Shown here one piece after another: positions 9,615 through 18,665 of a stretch of 64,000 nucleotides of DNA. A program made the translations under genes and the position numbers. The stretch is from G963663525 sp963663525. GTDB lineage: Bacteria > Myxococcota_A > SURF-8 > G963663525. Numbering within the stretch: position 1 is the stretch's first letter; each line of letters begins with the position of its first letter. The DNA is taken from the NCBI GenBank assembly GCA_963663525.2, contig CAXXHC010000003.1, positions 1,550,001 to 1,614,000 on the forward strand, written 5' to 3'. The notes beneath the pieces are model-generated. The model ran no database searches, had not been told where the DNA came from, and saw only the letters and a list, made by a program, of their open reading frames with translations.

Positions 9615-11102
9615 GTGAAGCGAGAACTGCCGCTTCTGATTACCGGACTGATGGGAACGTTCCTGATTCTACAGGTTTTCGTTCCCCATCCCCCGCTGGA
9701 CAGCATCGACGAAACCCTTACGGACTTCGCGCTGATCGTCATCGTATTCACGATGATCCTCGGCATCATCAACCTTATCGCGACGAATCTTCGAAAAATC
9801 ACAAGAAGCAAGCCGGGGTGGGGCTACGCGGCGATTACCATCGGTGCGTTTCTCGTGGTGGCAGGCACGGGGATGTTCAACCTGTTCGAGGAACGCTCCC
9901 TGAAAAAAGAGATCGCTCGCCGCAACAGCGACCTCGTGGAGTTGGTTGTCGCCATCGAGGCCTCCCAGATGATCGCCGATCCGTCGCGGGAATCCTACGA
10001 ACTGCTGGTGCAGAGCGTAGTGAAATCCTTGTCCGATTCCTATTCCATGGATGCCCGAATACTCCAAGAGTCGGGAGTGGACCCCCGAGAGGCTCGACAC
10101 CTCCTCGAACGAGGGATGCCGGATAAAGCCCGCTTCGAGGCAGTTTTTTCTCCTGCCGGAATAAATTACGAAGGATTTCAAATACTTCGAGAAAGGACGC
10201 AGACCCGCATCGGCCAGGTGGCGGACTACGCCGTCCCTTACGGCAAAGCGTTGCTTTCCATGGTGGAGACGGTGCAGGAGTTTCTCGCCGAATGGCCCGA
10301 ATGGCATTCGGAGCTGCTGGCGCTCGAATCGAACGGCGGAGTGATTCCTCCCGAACGCTATGATTTCGTGCTCAGGGAAGCCAGACAGCGGATTTCTCCG
10401 GGTGATTTCGACGTGATGGGCCGGACGGTTCCAATGGGTGCGAAACTCGGTTCGCAGGTGTGCAAATCCGTGATCGAAAGGACCAAAACGGAAATGGTCG
10501 CCTTGGAAGAAGAGGCGTTGCGTCGTGACCCGGACGCGCGTCTGACCGAAGACGACGCCCGGGCGGCGACGCTGGCCCGAAACATTCCGAGCGAAGTGCT
10601 TGCCGATCCCGCCATGGTGCTGGCGCTGGCGGATTTCGTCTCCAAGGACGCGCCGCTGGAAGGGCTGGATAATACTCGTAAAATGTCCTGGTTTGCCACG
10701 TTCTACCTCGATCCGATTCTGGAACTGGACGCGACGGAGCAGGGAAGCGCCTTCAACTGGTTGTACGAGTACGTGTACTATCCTCTTTCGTCCACCATGT
10801 TCGCGCTGCTGGCGTTTTTTATCTCCTCGGCGGCCTATCGCGCTTTTCGCGCGCGCAGCCGGGAGGCGGCGATGCTGCTGCTGGCGGGGACGATCGTGAT
10901 GCTGGGGATGATTCCCCTGGGCAACCTGCTGACGTCCTGGCTGCCGGAGTGGTTGCAGATGTCGGACGTGGCGGATTGGATCATGATGGTGCCCAACATG
11001 GCCAGCCAGCGAGCAATCATGATTGGCGTGGCGCTAGGCGTGATTTCCACGGCGCTGAAACTGATTCTGGGCGTCGAACGCGGATACCTGGGAGGCGATT
11101 GA
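9615..11102 (+). CDS. Uncharacterised multi-pass membrane protein, first of a three-gene cluster
   Basis: 495 residues. The GTG start at 9615 is preceded by AGGGAGGAAAGGG. Two hydrophobic helices lie near the N-terminus (ELPLLITGLMGTFLILQVFV; TDFALIVIVFTMILGIINLI) and a third near residue 75 (YAAITIGAFLVVAGTGMF). A long hydrophilic, mostly helical region follows (about residues 95-370), then about four hydrophobic segments (for example YVYYPLSSTMFALLAFFISS, AAMLLLAGTIVMLGMIPLG, AIMIGVALGVISTALKLILG). I do not recognise the family. The next two genes also encode membrane proteins on the same strand, which suggests a membrane complex. Function unknown. Confidence 0.8.
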   Translation: MKRELPLLITGLMGTFLILQVFVPHPPLDSIDETLTDFALIVIVFTMILGIINLIATNLRKITRSKPGWGYAAITIGAFLVVAGTGMFNLFEERSLKKEIARRNSDLVELVVAIEASQMIADPSRESYELLVQSVVKSLSDSYSMDARILQESGVDPREARHLLERGMPDKARFEAVFSPAGINYEGFQILRERTQTRIGQVADYAVPYGKALLSMVETVQEFLAEWPEWHSELLALESNGGVIPPERYDFVLREARQRISPGDFDVMGRTVPMGAKLGSQVCKSVIERTKTEMVALEEEALRRDPDARLTEDDARAATLARNIPSEVLADPAMVLALADFVSKDAPLEGLDNTRKMSWFATFYLDPILELDATEQGSAFNWLYEYVYYPLSSTMFALLAFFISSAAYRAFRARSREAAMLLLAGTIVMLGMIPLGNLLTSWLPEWLQMSDVADWIMMVPNMASQRAIMIGVALGVISTALKLILGVERGYLGGD

Positions 11103-11192
11103 GTTTGGAACTGTATGATTTTGCACGGTTTTTGGGATTGCATTTGAACCGAGGGAAAATCTTTTTGGAACGCAGTACGGAAATGAAGCGAT

Positions 11193-12080
11193 ATGGCGCG
11201 TAAAACGATCATAGAACGCCTGTTGGGGATCGATCGGCGGGTGGTTTTTCTCGTCGTGTTCCTGGCGGCGCTGATTCCTCTGGGTTTTCGGGACGCCCTG
11301 CGTATGCCGATCAAGCCGGGGACGTTCTCCACGCGCTTCTTCGACGAGATGGAAAAGCTGGAACCTGGTGAAATTGTTGTGATATCGGGAGCTTACGATC
11401 CTTCAAGCGCCCCCGAGATCCAACCGATGGTCAAGGCCGCCGCACGGCACGTCTATCGGAAAGGCGCGCGCATCCTCACGCTTTCTCTCGATGCGAAAAC
11501 CCCGCCGCTCTTGGAACGCGCCGTGCGAGAGGTGCAGGCGGAACGGGAATTCAATGGCAGGGAATTTCGCTATGGGCGGGACGTCGTGCACCTGGGCTAC
11601 ATGTCCGGTTTTCTGCTGGTCATCAAGGCGATGAACCGCTCATTCAAGGGCACGTTTCCCAAAGACAAGTTCGGCACGCCCCTGGAAAGCCTGGAAATGC
11701 TGAAGAATGTCGATGACTTCGAGCACGTGGCCGTGGCGATGGAGTTCGCCAGCATGGGGGTATCGGGCGCGCCGGTCGCGGCGGGGCTGGTGATGTTCGC
11801 CAAGCCGGGAAATCCCCGCTTTCGAGTGCTTGCGGGCGCTACGGCAGTGATGACTCCCGAGGCCTATCCCTACCTGCAATCGGGGCAGGTCAAGGGATTT
11901 CTGGGAGGACTCAAAGGCGTGGCCGATTACGAGGAGTTGATGGGTACCGACACGGAGTATGCCACGGCGGGTAGCTACATGCCTTCGCAGTCGGTGGCGC
12001 ATCTGGCGATCATTCTTTTCATCGCGCTGGGCAACCTGGGGTATTTCCTCGACCGGCGGCGGCGAAAGAAGGAAAGGTAG
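11193..12080 (+). CDS. Uncharacterised membrane-anchored protein, second of the cluster
   Basis: 295 residues. A single N-terminal helix (VVFLVVFLAALIPLGF) and a C-terminal helix (SVAHLAIILFIALGNLGYFL) bracket an alpha/beta domain of about 230 residues that is probably extracytoplasmic. That domain contains VVISGAYDPSSAPEIQPMVK, ARILTLSLDAKTPPLLERAV and GFLGGLKGVADYEELMG. The family is not recognised. The start is 90 nt after the upstream stop, with only a weak GGAA-type ribosome-binding site. It ends 4 nt before the next gene, so the two are surely co-transcribed. Confidence 0.8.
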   Translation: MARKTIIERLLGIDRRVVFLVVFLAALIPLGFRDALRMPIKPGTFSTRFFDEMEKLEPGEIVVISGAYDPSSAPEIQPMVKAAARHVYRKGARILTLSLDAKTPPLLERAVREVQAEREFNGREFRYGRDVVHLGYMSGFLLVIKAMNRSFKGTFPKDKFGTPLESLEMLKNVDDFEHVAVAMEFASMGVSGAPVAAGLVMFAKPGNPRFRVLAGATAVMTPEAYPYLQSGQVKGFLGGLKGVADYEELMGTDTEYATAGSYMPSQSVAHLAIILFIALGNLGYFLDRRRRKKER

Positions 12081-12084
12081 CGCC

Positions 12085-12723
12085 ATGGAGATCAGCCACG
12101 ACATCGGCATCTGGATCGCGGCGCTGCTGACGCTGGGGATTTTCTCGTTCTTGTGGGGCGACAATCCCTTCTACAAAATCTGCGAGGCGATTTTCGTCGG
12201 CGCGAGCGCCGGATACGTGTTCGTGATCGAGGTCCGCAACGTGATCGAACCCAAGCTGATCGGCAATCTCGCCGACGGCAACTGGAGCTACCTGATTCCG
12301 GGATTCCTCGGTATTTTCATGCTGTTCCGCCTTGCCGGGCCGAAATTATCTTGGTTGAGTCGCTACGCCATGAGTTTCGTGATCGGCACCTATGCGGGGA
12401 TCTTTTTCATCAATTTCCTCAAGGAAAACTTCCTCAACCAGTTGAGCGGCACGATGGTGCCGCTGCTCGTGTTCGACGAACAAGGCTGGAACCTTGCCCG
12501 CTCGATCGACAACACCTTGATGGTCGTCGGCGTCTTTTCCGTGCTGGTGTATTTCTTCTTTTCCAAGGCGCACAAAGGCGCTTTCGGAGTTACGGCGCGC
12601 GTCGGTGTCTGGTACCTGATGATTAGTTTCGGGGCGGCTTTCGGCTACACCGTAATGGCCAGAGTGTCGTTGCTCGTGGGACGGGTCAGCTTTCTTTTCG
12701 GAGACTGGTTGGGGATGCTGTAA
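12085..12723 (+). CDS. Uncharacterised multi-pass membrane protein, third of the cluster
   Basis: 212 residues with about six hydrophobic segments (GIWIAALLTLGIFSFLW, ICEAIFVGASAGYVFVI, LIPGFLGIFMLFRLAG, YAMSFVIGTYAGIFFI, TLMVVGVFSVLVYFFF, VWYLMISFGAAFGYTVM). The ATG lies 4 nt after the upstream stop, with GAAAGGTAGCGCC before it. No motif of a known transporter is visible. I treat the three genes 9615-12723 as one membrane module. Confidence 0.8.
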   Translation: MEISHDIGIWIAALLTLGIFSFLWGDNPFYKICEAIFVGASAGYVFVIEVRNVIEPKLIGNLADGNWSYLIPGFLGIFMLFRLAGPKLSWLSRYAMSFVIGTYAGIFFINFLKENFLNQLSGTMVPLLVFDEQGWNLARSIDNTLMVVGVFSVLVYFFFSKAHKGAFGVTARVGVWYLMISFGAAFGYTVMARVSLLVGRVSFLFGDWLGML

Positions 12724-12943
12724 GTGGTCGAAAATTCTAGGTTATTTCTTTTTCGTTACAACAGAATCGTTGCCGGAGCCCCGAAACGCCGGTTTCGTGC
12801 GTCGGGAAATTGCGCCCCTCGGTGTTTCTCGTGACGTTTTTTTCTTGCTTCCGTGGCGGTCGGACTTATTGATATAACATCTTCAGGGGTGGAAGTGTCC
12901 CCGTGTGTGTTGTGGACCGGGACAGGAAGGCAGGATAGGTCAG

Positions 12944-14086
12944 GTGGCAGCGGAACAAAAGCGGGATTACTACGAGGTGCTGGGCGTCGGTCGGGATGCG
13001 GACGCGACCGAAATCAAAAAAGCCTTTCGGAAACTGGCGATCCAGTATCATCCTGACCGCAACAAGGACAATCCCCAGGCGGCGGAGAAATTCAAGGAAG
13101 CCGCAGAAGCCTACGAGGTGCTTTCCGACTCCCAGAAACGCCAGATGTACGACCGCTACGGGCACGCCGCCAGCGGACAGCCCGGTTTCGGCGGGTTCGA
13201 TTTCGACAGCTTCGCCGCCGGTGGCGGGCTGGGCGACATTCTGGGCGACCTGTTCGGCGATTTCTTCGGCGACGCCTTCGGCGGTTTCGGGCGGCGTTCG
13301 CGGGGACGGCGTGGCGAAGACCTGCGCTACGATCTGGAAATGACGCTCGAAGAAGCCGCCAGCGGCATCGAGCGCGAAATAGAAGTTCCCCGGCGCGAAA
13401 CCTGCCCCACCTGCGACGGCAGCGGCGCGAAACCGGGTACGAGTCCCGAAACCTGTTCCATGTGCCGAGGGTCTGGACACGTCCGCATTCAGCACGGAAT
13501 TCTGGCCATGTCCCAGACCTGCCCCACCTGTCACGGGCGGGGGACTGTCGTGCGCGACAAATGCCACGACTGCCACGGCACCGGTTTTCAGGCCCGCAAA
13601 CGCACGTTGACCGTCAACGTCCCGGCGGGTATCGACCACGGCCAGCGGTTGAAACTGCGTGGCGAAGGGGAGGCCGGAAGCGGCGGCGGACCCAACGGAG
13701 ATCTTTACGTCGTCGTAAACCTGCGTCCTCACGACACTTTTCGCCGGGTGGACGAGGACATCGTGGTCGATACGACCATCACCTTTCCCCAGGCCGTGCT
13801 TGGCGGAAAAGTCACCGTGCCGACCCTGGACGGCGACGTGGAACTGGACATTCCCAAGGGGACGGCCTCGGGGCAGCTTTTCCGTCTGAAAGGCAAGGGA
13901 ATGCCTCGCCTGGGTCGTTACGGACGAGGAGATCAGCACGTCCGGGTGCACATCCTGGTGCCGAAGAAAGTCAATGCGGAGATGAAGGAATTGCTGAAGA
14001 AATTCGACGACATCTGCTGCAAGAAGAACATTCAGACCAAGGAAGAAAAAGGATTTCTGGACCGTGTGCTGGAATGGTTCAGCTGA
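12944..14086 (+). CDS. dnaJ: Molecular chaperone DnaJ
   Basis: 380 residues of DnaJ type I architecture. The J-domain occupies residues 6-70 (DYYEVLGVGRDADATEIKKA, with the HPD tripeptide in YHPDRNKDN). A Gly/Phe-rich linker follows to about 135, then the zinc-binding region with all four CxxCxGxG repeats (CPTCDGSG, CSMCRGSG, CPTCHGRG, CHDCHGTG) and C-terminal substrate-binding domains (LGGKVTVPTLDGDVELDIPKG). I chose the GTG at 12944 because AGGATAGGT lies just upstream and the J-domain starts at residue 8; an earlier in-frame start would add 13 unconserved residues. It stimulates DnaK ATPase activity and presents unfolded clients. No dnaK or grpE lies nearby. Confidence 0.96.
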   Translation: MAAEQKRDYYEVLGVGRDADATEIKKAFRKLAIQYHPDRNKDNPQAAEKFKEAAEAYEVLSDSQKRQMYDRYGHAASGQPGFGGFDFDSFAAGGGLGDILGDLFGDFFGDAFGGFGRRSRGRRGEDLRYDLEMTLEEAASGIEREIEVPRRETCPTCDGSGAKPGTSPETCSMCRGSGHVRIQHGILAMSQTCPTCHGRGTVVRDKCHDCHGTGFQARKRTLTVNVPAGIDHGQRLKLRGEGEAGSGGGPNGDLYVVVNLRPHDTFRRVDEDIVVDTTITFPQAVLGGKVTVPTLDGDVELDIPKGTASGQLFRLKGKGMPRLGRYGRGDQHVRVHILVPKKVNAEMKELLKKFDDICCKKNIQTKEEKGFLDRVLEWFS

Positions 14087-14225
14087 GATCCTGGCGATTT
14101 CCCAATAAATAATTTGTGACCAATAGACAGCCCTGCGGGAGAGGCAATCGGACTCTTCGGGTCCATTCCGCATTTGCGCGTTTTTCATTTCACTCCCCGC
14201 ACCTTCTTCAACGCTCTAAAAATAC

Positions 14226-14253
14226 TTTACTCGTATGGAGGAGTGGGTATACT
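14226..14253 (+). promoter_or_regulatory. Candidate sigma70 promoter for the 14328 lipoprotein gene
   Basis: TTTACT at 14226-14231 and TATACT at 14248-14253 with a 16-nt spacer, 75 nt upstream of the start codon. Confidence 0.5.
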
Positions 14254-14327
14254 GCCTGTAGAAACCGTCTTTCGATCAACACTTTGAATGATTTGCAAAC
14301 GACCTCTTTTTTTCGGAAAGGGACGAA

Positions 14328-15407
14328 ATGATGATGAAACACACGCTGTGGATCGTGACACTTCTCGTGTTTCTCCTCGGAACCGCCTGCCAGGGCCAGA
14401 CCTATCGGGAGAAACTCGAACAGAAAAAGGCTGAGGAAGCCAAGCAGAAGGTAGCCGAGAAAAAGGCGGAGCCCGCGAAAGAAGAAGCAAAGGCTCAGGC
14501 TCCGGATCTCGCGAATATCTGTTTCGGTGAAGGCCTGAAGGTTGCGGCCAAGGCCATGACCGTAGGCGGCAAGAAGTACACGCAGGAAGGAAACAAGCTT
14601 TCCCTCGTGGACAAAGACGAAGACGACGAATTCACCTTCGGCGTGCTGGCCAACATCAAAACCGACCTGCAACCGACTTTCCAGGGTCTGGACAAGATGT
14701 ATGCCTGGTTCACGCAGAACAAAGTGGATGCCGTCCTCGTAGGTGGCGATACCGGTGAACAGTACGACGATCTCAAGAGGATCCTCGAATTCATCGGCAA
14801 AAAAGGCCTTTTGACCTTCGTCGTGGTCGGAAACCGGGAAAAGGCGGACGATTTCGATAAAGCTTTCGGGGAGTTGTCCAAAACCTATCCGAATCTCGTC
14901 AACGGCAACAAAATACGTCATTTCGCCGCCGACGATGTGGACCTGCTGACCCTGCCGGGGTACTACGACGCCAATTTCATGCACAACAAACCGGGCTGCG
15001 TGTACACGGAGAAGGAACTGGCCAAGCTGGCAGCATTGCGCAAAACCGCTGGAAACGCCCTCGTGCTGCTCGGCCATGCGAGCCCGAAAGGGGCGGGGAA
15101 AACCTCCATCGACTTCGCCGCCGAGGGAGGAAACGTCGGAGACGCCAAGCTGACGGGCTTCCTGAAATCCAACAACGTGCCTTTCGGCGTGTTCTCCAAC
15201 ATCCAGGAAGCGGGCGGCAAGGCTGTCGGCGCGGATTTACAGACCGTCGTTGCCGAAGGGACGCTGGCCGACAAGCTCTATCTCAACCCCGGAGCCGCCG
15301 ATTCCGATCCCTGGCAGATGAACGATGGAAAGGTCTCCAAAGGCATGGCCGCCGTCCTGAAGATCAAGGGCGGCAAAGCCAGCTACAACGTATTCCGGGT
15401 TCAGTAA
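14328..15407 (+). CDS. Lipoprotein with a degenerate metallophosphoesterase-like domain
   Basis: 359 residues. The lipoprotein signal is MMMKHTLWIVTLLVFLLGTAC, with GAAAGGGACGAA before the first of three in-phase ATGs. A Lys/Glu-rich coiled-coil segment (about residues 25-60) leads into an alpha/beta domain whose order of motifs matches calcineurin-like phosphoesterases: FGVLANIKTDL, VLVGGDTGE (D141), VVVGNRE (168-171, where GNHD is expected), LLGHASPKG (H250, where GHTH is expected) and LNPGAAD. Several metal ligands are therefore replaced (no DxH, no GNHD His). It may be a pseudo-enzyme or bind only one metal. The assignment rests on motif order and is tentative. Confidence 0.75.
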   Translation: MMMKHTLWIVTLLVFLLGTACQGQTYREKLEQKKAEEAKQKVAEKKAEPAKEEAKAQAPDLANICFGEGLKVAAKAMTVGGKKYTQEGNKLSLVDKDEDDEFTFGVLANIKTDLQPTFQGLDKMYAWFTQNKVDAVLVGGDTGEQYDDLKRILEFIGKKGLLTFVVVGNREKADDFDKAFGELSKTYPNLVNGNKIRHFAADDVDLLTLPGYYDANFMHNKPGCVYTEKELAKLAALRKTAGNALVLLGHASPKGAGKTSIDFAAEGGNVGDAKLTGFLKSNNVPFGVFSNIQEAGGKAVGADLQTVVAEGTLADKLYLNPGAADSDPWQMNDGKVSKGMAAVLKIKGGKASYNVFRVQ

Positions 15408-15469
15408 CACAGATCGGAGGTCCGATTCCCATCCGTGAGAGGGACCGCCGAGGAAAACCACCAAGGATA

Positions 15470-15500
15470 AAGGCGGGTTGAGGTTTCATCCCGCCTTTTT
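15470..15500 (+). terminator. Rho-independent terminator after the 14328 gene
   Basis: Stem AAGGCGGG / CCCGCCTT with a 12-nt loop, running into a T-run. Confidence 0.8.
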
Positions 15501-15596
15501 TCGGTTTGTAGAAACACATTTTTCTTTTTGCATGCCTCGAAAGCAAACGTGCCGATTTCGCGGGTGTGGAAAAAGGGCATTCACGAGGAGACGGAC

Positions 15597-16115
15597 ATGG
15601 GAAACGTCATCGCCAGTGTGCTGACGATTGTATTGGGAGTCGCAGGAGGTTTCCTGGGATATAAGTACTATGCAGAGGTGCGGGACCGCATTCGGACTCT
15701 TCTGAAGCTTACGCCGGAACATTTCATGTTTTACGCGCTGAACGGGCTGAATATCGAACTGGCCGTTATCGGTGCGGTGATCGGCGCGAATATCGGTGCA
15801 TTTTTCGTGGTCTGGCCGCTTGGTCTGCGCTGGTTCTGGATGGCAATCCAGGTGGGCGCCGCGCTGTTCGTGGCGTTTCGTGTGCTGGTGAAATTCCGCA
15901 CCGAGGAAAAGGAATTCGAGGAGCGCAAGAACGAGCGTTCCAAGATCCGCGTGCCGGAAATCGACGCCAAGGAGTTCGAGAAGTCCACTTCCCAGATGAT
16001 GACCGAAGGCATCCGCACCGGGCGCATCACCCAAAGCAGCGCCGCGAAGAAGAAAAGCGCGAGAGACCCCAGCCAGATTCGCGGGGCGACGCCCGTGGAA
16101 CCGGAGGAGGAATAA
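15597..16115 (+). CDS. Small membrane protein of unknown function
   Basis: 172 residues. The ATG at 15597 follows GAGGAGACGGAC; an earlier in-frame ATG at 15528 lacks a ribosome-binding site. It has one N-terminal helix (VIASVLTIVLGVAGGFLGY) and two central helices (IELAVIGAVIGANIGAFFVV; FWMAIQVGAALFVAFRVLV), then a charged cytoplasmic tail of about 75 residues. It forms a tight pair with the next gene, 3 nt downstream. Family not recognised. Confidence 0.75.
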   Translation: MGNVIASVLTIVLGVAGGFLGYKYYAEVRDRIRTLLKLTPEHFMFYALNGLNIELAVIGAVIGANIGAFFVVWPLGLRWFWMAIQVGAALFVAFRVLVKFRTEEKEFEERKNERSKIRVPEIDAKEFEKSTSQMMTEGIRTGRITQSSAAKKKSARDPSQIRGATPVEPEEE

Positions 16116-16118
16116 GCC

Positions 16119-16538
16119 GTGGAAAATCATATCGACGAGGTTAAGCGCCGGACAATGTGGATCATCTGGGGATCGATGCTGTCTGGCGTGGTGATTTATG
16201 CCGTTGCGGGGGGCTTCCTCGCGAAACAGGGCGGAATCGATACGATGAACGCCGAAACCCTGGATATGCTTCTCCTAGTGCTGTCGATGATCTCCGTAAG
16301 CATGACGGGCGCAGTGCTGCTGGCGGGTGGTTTGCTGGCGAAATTGCCCTACACCAGCTATCAGATCGTCCGTTGGGCGCTGGCCGAATCGATTGCCGTC
16401 TACGGTCTCGTGCTGCACATCATGGGATCGGGCATCGCGACCCTCATCGGGTTCGTTGCGTGGTCCGTCGTCCTGATGATCCTGCTTGCGCCGAATCGTA
16501 GCGCCGAGGATAAATACCTTGAACTGCACACGAACTGA
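16119..16538 (+). CDS. Small four-helix membrane protein of unknown function
   Basis: 139 residues starting at GTG 16119, with GGAGGAGG overlapping the end of the upstream gene. Four hydrophobic segments are visible (MWIIWGSMLSGVVIYAVAGG, LLLVLSMISVSMTGAVLLAG, ALAESIAVYGLVLHIMGSG, LIGFVAWSVVLMILLA). The size and topology recall small accessory membrane proteins, but no motif identifies it. It is co-transcribed with the 15597 gene. Confidence 0.75.
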   Translation: MENHIDEVKRRTMWIIWGSMLSGVVIYAVAGGFLAKQGGIDTMNAETLDMLLLVLSMISVSMTGAVLLAGGLLAKLPYTSYQIVRWALAESIAVYGLVLHIMGSGIATLIGFVAWSVVLMILLAPNRSAEDKYLELHTN

Positions 16539-16593
16539 ATGGATTTCCGTTAAAATTACCGTCTAAAAATCCACATTCTTCCGTGTTAGGAAT

Positions 16594-16622
16594 TTGCCAA
16601 AAATCCGCCAACCTGCTACGTT
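16594..16622 (+). promoter_or_regulatory. Candidate sigma70 promoter for the acyl-ligase gene
   Basis: TTGCCA at 16594-16599, a 17-nt spacer, and TACGTT at 16617-16622. The -10 match is weak. Confidence 0.4.
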
Positions 16623-16718
16623 TTTCACCCAAATCGACACGTTCCCGGAGACATCACACATTCAAGGGACGAGAGTACGAGTCGCGAACCGTCCCGGACC
16701 TTGCCAAAGGAGGAAAAG

Positions 16719-18452
16719 GTGGATATCGAAACCCGCAATGGCGTCCCGATGATGACGTTGGAACACTTCGAGGAAGACTTCGCCGACCGACACCTGTTGC
16801 ATGGGCTGGTGGCCAAATGGGCCGCCGAAAAACCCCAGGCGCTGGCGATGATTAACCACAACACCAAGGATCAAGTCACGTGGGAGCGCTTCGAGCAGAC
16901 CACCACGGCGCTGGCGCTGAAACTGCTCGACATGGGGTTCGAAAAAGGCGATTTCTTCGCCTCCTCGCTGCCTTTGCTGACCGAGCACGTATTTCTCGAA
17001 TACGCCTGTTTCAAAATCGGTGTCGTCTTCGTGCCGCTGGACCTGCGCCTGAAAGGGCCGGAAGTGATCCGCAGTCTGAGCCTCGTTCAGGCCAAAGGCT
17101 ATGCGTTTTTGGGAAAAACCGAGCACGCCGATTTCCGCGAGCTGGGCAAAGCGGTGCAACAGAACTGCCCCTTCGTGGAACATTTCGTGCAGTTTTCCGC
17201 ACCGGACGAAACCATCCCCGGCGCGCTCAACGCCTTTGCGCTGGCCGAAGAGGCCAAGACGCTGGCCATGGAAGCCCTTGCCAATCCATCCGAAAGCGCC
17301 TTACTGGCCACGTTCATGCAAACCAAGAACTCCATTTCCGAGCGCGACGGCGCGCTGGTGATCTTCACCACCGGTTCCACCGGCTACCCCAAGCCGGCGC
17401 TGTTGTCCCACAGGGGCATCACCTGCCAGAATATGTGCCTGGGACACGGGTTCGGCATGAAAGAAGGCGACCGGATGCTCGTCAACCTGCCGCCATCCCA
17501 CGTGGGTTGTCAGACCGAACAGTTGATGACGATGTTCTTTTTCGGGGCCACCGCCGTATTGCTGCACATTTTCGACCCGGTGTTGTCGCTCGAAGCGATT
17601 CAGGAGCACAACATCTCCGCGTTCGGACAAATTCCGGCGCTGTTCAACCTGGAATGGCGGTTGCCGAATTACAACGAGTTCGACCTTTCGTCCCTCAAAT
17701 TCGCCTTGTACGGCGGTCAGCAGGTGTCCCGGCAGTTCCTCGAAAAGCTGTCTCAAATGGCCGAAGGCTTCGGCACGGGTCTGGGACTCACCGAAACCAG
17801 CGGGTTCTGCACCTATTCTCCGCTCGATGGCACGGTGGACGACATCCTCGCCGGGGTCGGTTTCGATATGCCGGTTTACAAAATGACGATTCGCGGGCCG
17901 ATGAAATCCGACGGCATGGCGGGCGACGTCCTGCCCGACGGCGAAACCGGAAACATCTGCTTCAGCGGTCCTCAGACTTTCCTGTGCTATGTTGGCAACG
18001 AGGAAGCCACGCAAAAGACGATTAGCAAAGATAGAGTGTTGTACACCGGGGATTTGGGCTACCGCGACGAAAAGGGACTGCATTTCGCCGGGCGCGCCAA
18101 GCACGTGATAAAACCCAAAGGATATCAGGTATTTCCGGCGCAGATTGAGGAGCATTTCTGCAACCTCAAAGAGAAGGTGGCCAATGCTGCCGCCGTGGGT
18201 GTCGAGCACGAGATTTTCTCGGAAGGCATCGTCTGTTTCGTCGAGAAAAAGCCCGGTGTCGAACTCACGGTGGAGGAATTGAAGGCCCACGCCAAAGAGA
18301 TCGCCGGATACATGCGGCCCTCCCATTACGAGATCTTGGAGCCGGGAGAATTTCCTCTGAACCGGGTGGCAAAGACCGATTACGTCTTCCTGAAAGGCTC
18401 GGCGCTGAGGCTGGTCGAAATGCTGCGATCCTCTGGCGGTTGGGACAAGTAA
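16719..18452 (+). CDS. AMP-forming acyl ligase (ANL superfamily)
   Basis: 577 residues. I chose the GTG at 16719 because AGGAGG sits 5 nt upstream. It activates a carboxylic acid as acyl-AMP, then normally transfers it to CoA or a carrier. Motifs present: the phosphate loop TTGSTGYPK (217-225), GLGLTETSGF, YTGDLGYRDEKG, the hinge-region GRAKHVIKPKGYQVFPAQIE (His where Asp is usual), and the C-terminal adenylation Lys in PLNRVAKTDY (K552). It is about the usual size for fatty-acid or aryl-CoA ligases. The specificity cannot be read from the sequence. The downstream MaoC-like gene, 213 bp away on the same strand, hints at acyl-CoA metabolism. Confidence 0.88.
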   Translation: MDIETRNGVPMMTLEHFEEDFADRHLLHGLVAKWAAEKPQALAMINHNTKDQVTWERFEQTTTALALKLLDMGFEKGDFFASSLPLLTEHVFLEYACFKIGVVFVPLDLRLKGPEVIRSLSLVQAKGYAFLGKTEHADFRELGKAVQQNCPFVEHFVQFSAPDETIPGALNAFALAEEAKTLAMEALANPSESALLATFMQTKNSISERDGALVIFTTGSTGYPKPALLSHRGITCQNMCLGHGFGMKEGDRMLVNLPPSHVGCQTEQLMTMFFFGATAVLLHIFDPVLSLEAIQEHNISAFGQIPALFNLEWRLPNYNEFDLSSLKFALYGGQQVSRQFLEKLSQMAEGFGTGLGLTETSGFCTYSPLDGTVDDILAGVGFDMPVYKMTIRGPMKSDGMAGDVLPDGETGNICFSGPQTFLCYVGNEEATQKTISKDRVLYTGDLGYRDEKGLHFAGRAKHVIKPKGYQVFPAQIEEHFCNLKEKVANAAAVGVEHEIFSEGIVCFVEKKPGVELTVEELKAHAKEIAGYMRPSHYEILEPGEFPLNRVAKTDYVFLKGSALRLVEMLRSSGGWDK

Positions 18453-18512
18453 CCGAGAACTCAAGGCAAAACGGGAAGTTGTCATAATTCCATTGGTTCG
18501 GTAGGAAAAATC

Positions 18513-18583
18513 GTAGGTCGGGTGATTTCACCCGACAATTTTCGGAAAGCACCCTTTTTGTCGGGTGAAATCACCCGACCTAC
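18513..18583. repeat. Inverted-repeat element, family B
   Basis: Perfect 24-bp arms at 18513-18536 and 18560-18583 (core GGTCGGGTGATTTCACCCGA) flank a 23-bp spacer. A degenerate copy with one truncated arm lies at 23839-23903. There is no T-run specific to either side, so it reads as a dispersed element, though it could also stop transcription. Confidence 0.8.
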
Positions 18584-18665
18584 TTTGAATCCATGTTTTC
18601 TTGTTTCAACGAATGGGCGGTTGGGTTAACTAACTGAAATCAAAGAAAAAACGGGAATTTTCGCT

